Below, one piece after another: positions 46,611 through 54,514 of a stretch of DNA of 64,000 nt. The notes below the pieces were generated by a model, which did not search any database, was not told the DNA's origin, and saw only the letters and a program-made list of their open reading frames with translations. The translations under genes were made by a program, and so were the position numbers. The first letter of the stretch is position 1. Every line of letters begins with the position of its first letter. The DNA is from Caballeronia arvi (GTDB lineage: Bacteria; Pseudomonadota; Gammaproteobacteria; Burkholderiales; Burkholderiaceae), in contig NZ_FCOM02000015.1 of assembly GCF_001544695.2 (NCBI RefSeq), positions 62,001 through 126,000 of the forward strand, read 5' to 3'.

Positions 46611-47480
46611 ATGAGCAATACGCAAGGCTGCCCTTTCGGCCACGGCGCGAACATCGAAGAGAAAGACTGGCACGGCGCCAAGCTCGATTTCTCCGATTCG
46701 ATGAGCTACGGCGATTATCTCGGCCTCGATTCGATTCTCAACGCGCAGCATCCGCTGTCGCCGGATCACAACGAGATGCTGTTCATCGTGCAGCATCAGA
46801 CGAGCGAGCTATGGATGAAGCTCGCGCTCTACGAACTGCGCGCGGCGCTCGGGGCGGTGCATCGCGACGAACTGCCGCCCGCGTTCAAGATGCTCGCGCG
46901 CGTGTCGCGCATCTTCGAGCAACTCGTGCAGGCGTGGAGCGTCCTCGCGACGATGACGCCCTCCGAATACACCGCGATGCGGCCGTATCTCGGGCAATCG
47001 TCGGGATTTCAGTCGCATCAGTATCGGCAGATCGAGTTCATGCTCGGCAACAAGAACGAGCAGATGCTGAAGCCGCACGCGCATCGGCCGGAGATTCTCG
47101 AACAGGTGCGCGAGACGCTCGAAGCGCCCTCTTTCTATGACGAAGTGATCCGCCTGCTCGCGCGCCGCGGCTTCGCTATCGACCCGCAACGCCTCGATCG
47201 CGACTGGACGCAGCCGACGACGCACGATCCGTCCGTCGAGGCGGCGTGGCTCGCGGTGTATCGCGATCCGTCGCAACACTGGGATCTGTACGAGATGGCG
47301 GAAGAGCTCGTCGATCTGGAAGACGCGTTCCGACAATGGCGCTTTCGCCACGTGACGACGGTGGAGCGCATCATCGGCTTCAAGGGCGGCACGGGCGGCA
47401 CGGCGGGCGCGTCGTATCTGCGCAAGATGCTCGATGTCGTGCTGTTTCCGGAGCTCTGGCACGTTCGCACCGTGCTTTGA
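46611..47480 (+). CDS. kynA: Tryptophan 2,3-dioxygenase
   Basis: The 289-residue heme enzyme performs the first step of tryptophan catabolism. SYGDYLGLDSILNAQHPLSP, HNEMLFIVQHQTSELWMKL, LGQSSGFQSHQYRQIEF and FKGGTGGTAGASYLRKMLD are the family signatures. The ATG at 46611 is preferred because GAGAGG lies about 8 bases upstream; the ATG three codons earlier sits on that motif. It is the last gene of kynBUA. Confidence 0.97.
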   Translation: MSNTQGCPFGHGANIEEKDWHGAKLDFSDSMSYGDYLGLDSILNAQHPLSPDHNEMLFIVQHQTSELWMKLALYELRAALGAVHRDELPPAFKMLARVSRIFEQLVQAWSVLATMTPSEYTAMRPYLGQSSGFQSHQYRQIEFMLGNKNEQMLKPHAHRPEILEQVRETLEAPSFYDEVIRLLARRGFAIDPQRLDRDWTQPTTHDPSVEAAWLAVYRDPSQHWDLYEMAEELVDLEDAFRQWRFRHVTTVERIIGFKGGTGGTAGASYLRKMLDVVLFPELWHVRTVL

Positions 47481-47484
47481 GCTT

Positions 47485-48273
47485 TTACGCGAGACGCGCG
47501 GCGAGCGCCTTCAGCTTCGGCCCGATGGTCTCGCGAAAGTAAGCCTCGCCTATCGACGACGCCGGCCCGCTGCTCGACAGCACGAGCCAGCGTCCGTTGC
47601 GCAGGTCGCGGAACGGCGCGGCGATGGCGTTGACGTCGTCGTGCCAGTCGCGGAACGAGTAGCAGCAGCCGTCGCGCTCGAAGTCTTCGATGGCGCGTCG
47701 TGCCGCGTCCACCTGCGCCGCGTCTTCGGTCTTTGCCAGTTCGTCCAGAAGCGCGTCGCGGGCCGCGGGCTCCTGCACGGCGAGGTACGCGCGCCCCATC
47801 GAGCTCGTGAGCATCGACAGACGCGAGCCGGGCGCGAGTCCGAGCGTCAGCGCCGTCTCGCTGCGAATAGTTTCGAGATAGATCATGTCGAGCCCGTCGC
47901 GGCAGCCGAGCGACACCGCCGCGCCGATCTCCCGCGCGAGCGAACGCATGTGCGGGCGCGCGAGCTCCAGCGTGTCCGCGCCCGCCAGCAACGTGAAGCC
48001 GAGCGATAGAACGCCGGTGTCGAGCGCGTATTTGCCTGCGGGTTCGTCGAAGCGCAGATAGCCGAGCGTCGTCAGCGTGTAGGCGAGACGATTGACCGTC
48101 GCCTTGGGCAAACCCGTCCGGTCGACGAAGTCGCGATTGCCGAGCAGCGTCTCGCCGGGACGGAACGCGCGCAGCAAATCGAGCCCACGCGCGAGCGCGA
48201 CGACGAACTTGCGCTCATCGATTTCTTCCGACGATACGAGAGGCGCGGAATTTCGGTTGGAGTCGATCGGCAT
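47485..48273 (-). CDS. IclR-family transcriptional regulator
   Basis: The 262-residue protein has an N-terminal winged HTH (LARGLDLLRAFRPGETLLGN, TGLPKATVNRLAYTLTTLGYL) and a GAF-like IclR effector domain (LGCRDGLDMIYLETIRS, LTSSMGRAYLAVQ, FRDWHDDVNAIAAPF). It diverges from gcdH across 133 bases, so control of glutaryl-CoA dehydrogenase is likely. It is convergent with kynA, stops 4 bases apart. Confidence 0.9.
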   Translation of the reverse strand: MPIDSNRNSAPLVSSEEIDERKFVVALARGLDLLRAFRPGETLLGNRDFVDRTGLPKATVNRLAYTLTTLGYLRFDEPAGKYALDTGVLSLGFTLLAGADTLELARPHMRSLAREIGAAVSLGCRDGLDMIYLETIRSETALTLGLAPGSRLSMLTSSMGRAYLAVQEPAARDALLDELAKTEDAAQVDAARRAIEDFERDGCCYSFRDWHDDVNAIAAPFRDLRNGRWLVLSSSGPASSIGEAYFRETIGPKLKALAARLA

Positions 48274-48406
48274 CGGATGATAGACTCAGGATTGATTTGC
48301 AAAACATTGTTTCGCTTAGCGGAACTCATGTCAAGCGCCCCGCGCGCCGGCCGGTCAGGAACCCGATCAGCGCACGGCGCTTTACGATGAAATCAGGAGA
48401 TAGCAC

Positions 48407-49597
48407 ATGGCCGACGCCGCCCGTTTCAACTGGGAAGATCCGCTCTTGCTGGATCAGCAGCTCACCGAAGACGAACGCATGGTGCGCGACGCCGCGCACG
48501 CCTACGCGCAGGACAAGCTGCAGCCGCGCGTGATGCAGGCGTTTCGCGATGAAAAGACCGACCCGGCGATCTTCCGCGAAATGGGCGAACTGGGCCTGCT
48601 CGGGCCGACGATTCCCGAGCAGTACGGCGGGCCGGGCCTGAACTACGTGTGCTATGGCCTGATCGCGCGCGAAGTCGAGCGCGTGGACTCGGGCTATCGG
48701 TCGATGATGTCGGTGCAGTCGTCGCTCGTCATGGTGCCGATCAACACCTTCGGCAGCGATGCGCAGAAGGAAAAGTATTTGCCGAAGCTCGCGCGCGGCG
48801 AGTGGATCGGCTGCTTCGGCCTGACCGAGCCGAACGCCGGTTCTGATCCGGCCAGCATGACGACGCGCGCGAAGAAGGTGCAGAACGGCTTCTCGCTGTC
48901 CGGCACGAAGATGTGGATTTCGAACTCGCCGATCGCGGACGTGTTCGTCGTCTGGGCAAAGCTCGAAGAAGACGGCAAGGACGAGATTCGCGGCTTCATT
49001 CTCGAGAAAGGCTGGAAGGGACTTTCTGCGCCCGCTATTCACGGCAAGGTGGGCTTGCGCGCGTCGATCACCGGTGAAATCGTGATGGACGAAGTGTTCG
49101 TTCCGGAAGAAAACATTCTTCCGGACGTGCGCGGTCTCAAAGGTCCGTTCACCTGCCTCAACTCGGCGCGCTACGGCATTTCGTGGGGCGCGCTCGGCGC
49201 CGCCGAAGCGTGCTGGCACATGGCGCGACAATACACGCTGGATCGCAAGCAGTTCGGCCGGCCGCTGGCGGCGAACCAGCTGATCCAGAAGAAGCTCGCC
49301 GACATGCAGACCGAAATCACGCTCGGGCTGCAAGGCGTGCTGCGTCTCGGCCGCATGAAGGACGAAGGCACGGCGGCCGTCGAGATCACGTCGATCATGA
49401 AACGCAATTCGTGCGGCAAGGCGCTCGACATCGCACGGCTCGCGCGCGACATGCTCGGCGGCAACGGTATCTCCGACGAGTTCGGCGTCGCGCGTCATCT
49501 GGTGAACCTCGAAGTGGTGAACACGTACGAAGGCACGCACGATATTCACGCGCTGATTCTGGGCCGCGCGCAGACGGGCATTCAGGCGTTTTTCTGA
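48407..49597 (+). CDS. gcdH: Glutaryl-CoA dehydrogenase
   Basis: The 396-residue acyl-CoA dehydrogenase oxidises and decarboxylates glutaryl-CoA to crotonyl-CoA in lysine/tryptophan and glutarate catabolism. The GCDH-type features are NWEDPLLLDQQLTEDERMV, LLGPTIPEQYGGPGLNYV, FGLTEPNAGSDPASM, and the catalytic-Glu region VVNTYEGTHDIHALILGR. AGGAGAT precedes the ATG. It stands next to the kyn operon with its own IclR regulator and a strong terminator. Confidence 0.95.
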   Translation: MADAARFNWEDPLLLDQQLTEDERMVRDAAHAYAQDKLQPRVMQAFRDEKTDPAIFREMGELGLLGPTIPEQYGGPGLNYVCYGLIAREVERVDSGYRSMMSVQSSLVMVPINTFGSDAQKEKYLPKLARGEWIGCFGLTEPNAGSDPASMTTRAKKVQNGFSLSGTKMWISNSPIADVFVVWAKLEEDGKDEIRGFILEKGWKGLSAPAIHGKVGLRASITGEIVMDEVFVPEENILPDVRGLKGPFTCLNSARYGISWGALGAAEACWHMARQYTLDRKQFGRPLAANQLIQKKLADMQTEITLGLQGVLRLGRMKDEGTAAVEITSIMKRNSCGKALDIARLARDMLGGNGISDEFGVARHLVNLEVVNTYEGTHDIHALILGRAQTGIQAFF

Positions 49598-49616
49598 ACA
49601 GGCTTCATTCAAACCG

Positions 49617-49646
49617 AAAGGGCCGGCACCGATGTGCCGGCCCTTT
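49617..49646 (+). terminator. Intrinsic terminator of gcdH
   Basis: A 13-bp stem (49617-49629 with 49634-49646) with a CGAT loop ends in TTTGTTCTT. Confidence 0.9.
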
Positions 49647-49861
49647 GTTCTTGTAACTTTCGATGCGCGCCTGAAACTTTTACGGGTCAGATCGTATCCA
49701 TCTGCAACGATGTCGATGCATGACGAGGCATTGCGCCGTCGCACATGGCGCGCGCGACTGGTACGGAATCTGCGACAGTCCGCGTTACATGACTTAAGCT
49801 TCCTCGTCGGCGATCCCATCTTTGGTTACCATTCGCGTAGCCTTACCGATTGGAGCCTTTA

Positions 49862-50164
49862 ATGTCAGAAATCAATAAGGAGCGATTCATGTCGGACATC
49901 AAAACCGTTCTCGCTGACGCCGAAGACCTTTTGAAGCAAGCTGCTACCGCCACCGGTGAACGCGCTTCCGAATTGCGCGAAACGGCGCTCACGCGTCTCA
50001 AGCAAGCGAAAGAAAAGGCAGCGGACGCGCAGGTCGTCGTGGTCGAGCGCGGCAAGAAAGCGGCGCGCGCCACCGACGACTATGTGCACGAGCATCCGTG
50101 GGCGTCCATCGGCATTGCGGCTGGCATCGGCATGGTCATCGGCCTGTTGATCAACCGCAAGTAA
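49862..50164 (+). CDS. DUF883 (ElaB/YqjD-like) membrane-anchored protein
   Basis: The 100-residue protein has a helical, amphipathic body (DAEDLLKQAATATGERASEL, ALTRLKQAKEKAADAQ) and a single C-terminal membrane anchor with glycine motif (HEHPWASIGIAAGIGMVIGLLINRK). E. coli YqjD of this family binds ribosomes at the inner membrane in stationary phase. Good ribosome-binding sites precede both ATGs, at 49862 and 49889; the first matches homologues. It is followed by the YqjE-like gene. Confidence 0.9.
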   Translation: MSEINKERFMSDIKTVLADAEDLLKQAATATGERASELRETALTRLKQAKEKAADAQVVVVERGKKAARATDDYVHEHPWASIGIAAGIGMVIGLLINRK

Positions 50165-50345
50165 TCGGGCGTTCCTCAGTCAATGGCCCGCAGATTGCTA
50201 AGCTGCATGCTGTCGCGGTCCCCGTTGGACTGAACCGCGAGCGCCTGGCCCGGGCGCGCGGCTCGACACTCGCACCGGCCGGCTGCCTCGCGCGCCGACC
50301 GGAATCATAAAAAGGCGGCACCAACGCGCCTCTCGCATTCAAGCC

Positions 50346-50726
50346 ATGACGACAGAACGGCCACAGCAGCAATCGTCGCCCGGACCGCTGCGACGAATTT
50401 TGAGCTCCGCCTTCGCCATCTTCGAGACGCGCCTTGAACTCATCGGCATCGAGCTTCAGGAGGAAAAAGAGCGGCTCATCGGCGTGCTTTTCCTCGGGCT
50501 CGCCGCCATGATGCTCGCGATGATGGCGCTCATCTCGCTCACCGTACTCATCGCCATCTTCTTCTGGGACACGTATCGCTGGCAGGCGCTCGGCGGCATT
50601 ACGGTGCTGTATGCGCTGATCGCGATAGCCTGCGGCCTGCGTGCGCGCAGCAACCTGCGCGACGCGCCGAACATGTTCGACGAGACGCTCGACGAATTCC
50701 GCAAAGACCGCGACACGTTCCGCTAA
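50346..50726 (+). CDS. YqjE/phage-holin-like membrane protein (DUF1469)
   Basis: The 126-residue protein has two central hydrophobic helices (GVLFLGLAAMMLAMMALISL and WQALGGITVLYALIAIACGL) between polar ends (FETRLELIGIELQEEKERL; FDETLDEFRKDRDTFR). This is the putative Actinobacteriophage holin III/YqjE family, an inner-membrane protein of unknown function that is not an actual phage gene here. It sits between the DUF883 and DUF3318 genes, 20 bases from the latter. Confidence 0.9.
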   Translation: MTTERPQQQSSPGPLRRILSSAFAIFETRLELIGIELQEEKERLIGVLFLGLAAMMLAMMALISLTVLIAIFFWDTYRWQALGGITVLYALIAIACGLRARSNLRDAPNMFDETLDEFRKDRDTFR

Positions 50727-50746
50727 TCTCCGCGCGCACTCTACCC

Positions 50747-51244
50747 ATGAGCCAACACGACACTTTCAGAACGCCCAAACGCGACAAGACGCAGAAGCTG
50801 CGTACGCCGCACATGCGCGCGCTGCGCAAGGAATTGCTGATTGCGCGCGCGGATGTCGAGCGCATGGAGCTGCGGCAAGCCACGTACGACCTGCGCGCGT
50901 CGGTCACGCATTTCAGTTTCCTGCGCTTCCTGATGCCGGGCGGCGGCGGATCGCGCCGCTGGGGCAAGCGTCGCGCATCGCCGGGCGGTATCGGCAGCAT
51001 GCTCGGCTCGCTGCTCGGTTCGGGGAACATGGGCATGCTGCTCAAGCAGTATCCGATCATCGGTTCGGTCGCCTCGCTCGTGCTCACCAAGCCGGTGCGA
51101 ACGAGGTTGCTGCGCAGCGCGAAGCCCGTGCTCAAGTGGGGCGGTCTCGCGCTCGCCGGATGGGAAGGCTGGCGCATCTATCAGCAGATGAAGTCGGCCG
51201 CGCCCGAAACCTCCAACGACGCCGTCGATCCGACGGTGTTCTGA
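50747..51244 (+). CDS. DUF3318 family protein, in yqjK position
   Basis: The 165-residue protein has a conserved basic N-terminal helix (RTPHMRALRKELLIARADVERMEL without membrane segments), a Gly/Arg-rich middle, and a helical C-terminal part (VLKWGGLALAGWEGWRIYQQM). I place it in DUF3318 from memory. Its position after yqjD- and yqjE-like genes parallels E. coli yqjK, suggesting the three act together at the inner membrane. Confidence 0.8.
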   Translation: MSQHDTFRTPKRDKTQKLRTPHMRALRKELLIARADVERMELRQATYDLRASVTHFSFLRFLMPGGGGSRRWGKRRASPGGIGSMLGSLLGSGNMGMLLKQYPIIGSVASLVLTKPVRTRLLRSAKPVLKWGGLALAGWEGWRIYQQMKSAAPETSNDAVDPTVF

Positions 51245-51254
51245 CGCCGGCATT

Positions 51255-51719
51255 TCATCCCCTCCCCGTCCAGCAGGTCGCGGACTGCGCTGCATCGAGC
51301 GGCGTGGCGGAGCCTGCCGGATGATTCCAGCGCAGTCCGGTCGCGTCGATGACGAATGCGCCGCATGCGTCGTCGTCCATCGCGCCGGGCACAACGGGCG
51401 CCGCTTCGATCGCGTAGCCGCCATTGGTCTGCGACTCCGGCTGTACCGCGACGCGATACACCGCCGTTCCATTCGAGGGCGCCTGATCGAGACCGGCGAC
51501 AAGCGCGATGCCGTCGCCGCTTTCCGATGTCTGCGCAAGGCGTGCCGTTTCGACGAACTGCACCGCGCGCATCAGTGCGGATACCGCATCGAACCGATGC
51601 GCCTTCACCACATGCGTTCGATACATCGGTATGGCGAATGCCGCGATGATCGCCACGACGCCGAGCGCGATCATCAACTCGAGCAGGCTGAAGGCTCTTT
51701 CCTTGTTGCGCTGGTTCAT
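51255..51719 (-). CDS. Type IV pilin-like minor pilin (PilE-like)
   Basis: The 154-residue protein has a prepilin N-terminus: basic leader NQRNKERA followed by FSLLELMIALGVVAIIAAFAIPMY. The residue before the cleavage point is Ala where Gly is usual; Glu5 is kept. Late Cys residues (DDDACGAF, SATCWTG) fit a disulfide-bonded loop. The ATG at 51719 is preferred, with AGGA six bases upstream. It is the last gene of the minor pilin cluster. Confidence 0.8.
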   Translation of the reverse strand: MNQRNKERAFSLLELMIALGVVAIIAAFAIPMYRTHVVKAHRFDAVSALMRAVQFVETARLAQTSESGDGIALVAGLDQAPSNGTAVYRVAVQPESQTNGGYAIEAAPVVPGAMDDDACGAFVIDATGLRWNHPAGSATPLDAAQSATCWTGRG

Positions 51720-51728
51720 GCCCATTCC

Positions 51729-52214
51729 TCAAAACGGTTTGGCGGCGACGCGCCGCCAGTGTTGCGTGCTGGCGCCATCGTTGACGTCGATGCGAAGCTG
51801 AAGCCACGCTTCTGAGTCCACCGATGCGCCAAAGCCCCGCGCGGTGACGAGATACGACGCGCCCGCCCACGATTCGATCAGGCATTGCGGCGTGCGACGC
51901 GCGTACGGCCATGCGCTGAACGGCGAGATGGCCGGAGCGGACACACCTTCGAACGAAGTCTTCAGGCGCCAGCGCGACGGCTCGTCGTTCAGCGACGGAC
52001 CCGCCGCCGGCAGCGCGGACGACAGCATCCGGCTGCATCGGATGAGCGCGCTGTCCGCTGCATGGAACGCCTGAATGCGTTCGCGCGCGGCGACCGTCGC
52101 GCGCGCCGCCACGAGCGACGCCTGCAGCCATGCACCTGCGGTGGTCAGCATCATCGCGGCGAGGATGAGCACAATCGGCAACGTGGCGCCGCGGGAGAGG
52201 GAACGTCGCTTCAT
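51729..52214 (-). CDS. PilX-like minor pilin assembly protein
   Basis: The 161-residue protein begins MKRRSLSRGATLPIVLILAAMMLTT, a PilX-type N-terminus with G|ATLPIVL in place of the Glu-containing pilin motif. It then has an alpha-helical stretch (ARATVAARERIQAFHAADSALIRC) typical of PilX. Its ATG overlaps the stop of the pilW remnant (ATGA). It would help prime pilus assembly or minor-pilin complex formation. Confidence 0.75.
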   Translation of the reverse strand: MKRRSLSRGATLPIVLILAAMMLTTAGAWLQASLVAARATVAARERIQAFHAADSALIRCSRMLSSALPAAGPSLNDEPSRWRLKTSFEGVSAPAISPFSAWPYARRTPQCLIESWAGASYLVTARGFGASVDSEAWLQLRIDVNDGASTQHWRRVAAKPF

Positions 52215-52919
52215 TGCGCGCCTCCGGATGCCGTCGCGGGCGCATTGCGTATCGCGACGCGCCGCCAGAACGCCTGCCGGATGCGGCCGTCATCGGCAGA
52301 AGCGGGCGAGCCGGTGCAATCGACGTAGTTCGTTCTTCGCTTCGATTGCGTCGCGAAGCCGCGCACGAGCACGCAAATGTCGGTGGCGTAAGCATCGCGC
52401 CAGCGTTCGCGCGCGATGGCCGAAGCATCCAGCGCGGACGGTGACCCCGTCAGCCAGTACGTGACACGGATTCGTTCGATGCCTTCGACCATCGGCTGCG
52501 CCTGTTTTCCGCTGCCTTCGCAGTAGAGCTCCGGCTCGCCTGTCGAAGCGCTGGCCTTCGCATAAAAGCGATTCGTGACGATCGGATCGGAGACGGCCTG
52601 GCCGATGCAATCCGTCGGCACGCCCGAACTCGATGGCCATGTCGACACGGCATCGGCGGCGTATCGCAGCTGCACGCCGTCGGAGCGGCCGGTGAGCGAC
52701 TCGCACGATGCGGCCGTTTCCACGCCGACGACCCGGCCTTGCGCGCAGCCGAAGATCGGCGCTTCGACGCTCGCGGTTTTATCGTGACCCGACGCGAATC
52801 CCGCCATCTGGATCTGCTGGCCGAGCATGTCGAGCGCGCTCGAAGCGGCGTCGTGAATGCGCGCGGCATCGGCAGCGCGTTCGAACGCGGCGCGTTGTGC
52901 GCGATAGAGCGACAGTCAT
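52211..52919 (-). pseudogene. pilW: pilW remnant lacking the prepilin leader and membrane helix
   Basis: The frame reads LSLYRAQRAAFERAADAARI ... DMLGQQIQMAGF and continues as a normal PilW body (GVQLRYAADAVSTWPS, CEGSGKQAQPMVEGIERIRV, DICVLVRG) to its stop. The leader peptide, cleavage site, Glu5 and hydrophobic N-helix expected before LSLYRAQ are absent. The ATG that overlaps the pilV stop as ATGA (52919) opens a different frame. No hydrophobic stretch exists in any frame here. The simplest reading is a roughly 90-100 base deletion with a frame change. The only in-frame ATG is 52828. Confidence 0.75.
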
Positions 52920-53311
52920 CGTGCGAACGCCACCGCAACGCATGACGTGAGCGGCTTCGCTTGCGGCTCGGGGCATGGATCGGACCGGTCTTCCGCGCGC
53001 CAGCTCACGGTCGCGACGTAGACGCCATCGGCGCGATCGGTTATCGCGATTTCTCCCGACGGAAGCATCGACGCCACCCGCGTCTGCCATTGCGACACGA
53101 CCGCCGCGCGGTCCGCATTGCTGCGCACGCCTTCCGCGATCGAATCGACGACGAGCGACGCGCGTTCTCGCAGCAACGCCGCCCGTTCGCCGCGTGCGAG
53201 CGCACTTTGCATGGCGACGATTCCGAGCGCGGTGACCGCCGCGAGCGAAAGCGCGATCATCACTTCGATCAGCGAATCGCCGCGTTGCCCGTTCCAGAGA
53301 GTCCGCTTCAT
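52916..53311 (-). CDS. pilV: Minor pilin PilV
   Basis: The 131-residue protein has a prepilin leader MKRTLWNGQRG cut before DSLIEVMIALSLAAVTALGI, with Glu5 present. The C-terminal half contains the Cys pair (SDPCPEPQAKPLTSCVAVAF). Its ATG overlaps the fimT stop as ATGA, and its own stop overlaps the original pilW start. PilV-type pilins form part of the tip complex of type IV pili. Confidence 0.85.
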   Translation of the reverse strand: MKRTLWNGQRGDSLIEVMIALSLAAVTALGIVAMQSALARGERAALLRERASLVVDSIAEGVRSNADRAAVVSQWQTRVASMLPSGEIAITDRADGVYVATVSWRAEDRSDPCPEPQAKPLTSCVAVAFAR

Positions 53312-53856
53312 GCCGACGCTCCGCAGGCGCCCTGCGTCATGCGCGCCCGCCCGCCTGCCGCGAGCCGGAGGCATCGGCGTGACGCCGGATTCGCGGCGGG
53401 TCCGGCGCCGCGCGGCGCGAAATCGAAACTGCGAAATCCGCCGATCACTTGCCCCGATGGCGGCGTGAACGACAGTTCCGTCGACGTCCCCGCTATAGAG
53501 ACCGAAGTCATCGACGGCTGAATGCGCAGCAGGGCCGGCGAGCCATCGTGGTCGACAAACAAGGCCCATCCACACGACCAGTCGGTGACGCCGTTCTCGC
53601 AGCTTCGTCCCGCCGCGAGGCAATGACGCGACGCGTCGATCCGGCAGAGCGTCACGCGCGCGCCGCGTCGCACGGCTTCGGCGCGGCCGAGGGAAAGCGT
53701 CGAAAACAGTGCGCGCGCTCGCGCGTCGACCTGATCGCGGGTCTGCCATGCGGAAAACGACGGCGCGGCGAACGTCGCGATGATCGCCATCGCGGCGAGC
53801 ACCACGCACAGTTCGACGAGCGTGAATCCCTGATTTGAAGCACGGATCATCTGCAT
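53308..53856 (-). CDS. fimT: Minor pilin FimT/GspH family
   Basis: The 182-residue protein starts MQMIRASNQGFTLVELCVVL, with the canonical G|FTLVE prepilin cleavage site. The globular domain is of the GspH/FimT type (ALFSTLSLGRAEAVRRGARVTLCR, WSCGWALFVDHDG, ending CLRLAAGGRARMTQGAC). It is the first gene of the fimT-pilV-pilW-pilX-pilE-like operon. An upstream gap of 157 bases to nrdR likely holds its promoter. Confidence 0.85.
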   Translation of the reverse strand: MQMIRASNQGFTLVELCVVLAAMAIIATFAAPSFSAWQTRDQVDARARALFSTLSLGRAEAVRRGARVTLCRIDASRHCLAAGRSCENGVTDWSCGWALFVDHDGSPALLRIQPSMTSVSIAGTSTELSFTPPSGQVIGGFRSFDFAPRGAGPAANPASRRCLRLAAGGRARMTQGACGASA

Positions 53857-54013
53857 GCCTTATCGATCGAGTTGAGCCGAAAAGCTCAATCTAGCGGGAA
53901 GGAATGCGCTCCGCCATTAGCCGAACGGACGAGTGTTCACACCGCGCGGAGCCCGGCACACTGCGCGAGCGAACGGGAAAATCAGGCTTGGGAGAAAAAC
54001 GATGCGAAATGAA

Positions 54014-54496
54014 TCAGCGCTTGCGCGAACTCGATTTCTTCGGCGCGGCACGCCGGAATTCATCGATCACGTCTTCGAATTCGGAGACGTCTTCGAAACG
54101 CTTGTAGACGGAAGCGAAACGCACATAGGCGATGGTATCGAGCTGCCGCAACTCGTTCATCACGAGCTCGCCGAGACGCTCGCTCTGCACCTCGCGCTCG
54201 CCGCTGCCGAGCAACTGATACTCGATGCGCGACGCGGCGGCATCGATGGCATCGGCTGCGACCGGGCGCTTTCTCAGCGCCAGCTGCATGCTCGCGACGA
54301 TCTTGCGCCGGTCGAACTCGGTGCGGCTGCCGTCTTTCTTGACGACGGCCGGCAGCGCCAGTTCGACGCGCTCATAGGTCGTGAAACGCTTGTCGCAGGC
54401 AGGACAGCGCCGCCGCCGCCGAATGGCCGCGCCATCCTCCGACACGCGAGAATCCACGACCTGGGTATCTTCGTGTCGGCAGAATGGGCAGCGCAT
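54014..54496 (-). CDS. nrdR: Transcriptional repressor NrdR
   Basis: The 160-residue regulator of ribonucleotide reductase genes has the zinc ribbon MRCPFCRHEDTQVVDSR ... CPACDKRFTTYERVE (four Cys) and an ATP-cone domain (VVKKDGSRTEFDRRKIVASM, YVRFASVYKRFEDVSEF). Length and composition fit. It lies directly downstream of glyA, 18 bases apart, the usual betaproteobacterial arrangement. Confidence 0.97.
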   Translation of the reverse strand: MRCPFCRHEDTQVVDSRVSEDGAAIRRRRRCPACDKRFTTYERVELALPAVVKKDGSRTEFDRRKIVASMQLALRKRPVAADAIDAAASRIEYQLLGSGEREVQSERLGELVMNELRQLDTIAYVRFASVYKRFEDVSEFEDVIDEFRRAAPKKSSSRKR

Positions 54497-54514
54497 CGGC
54501 GTTGGGCTCGCGAA

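Noticed and set aside
50346..50726. Phage holin suggesting a prophage
   Set aside because: The YqjE family is named holin-like but is chromosomal; no other phage genes are near.
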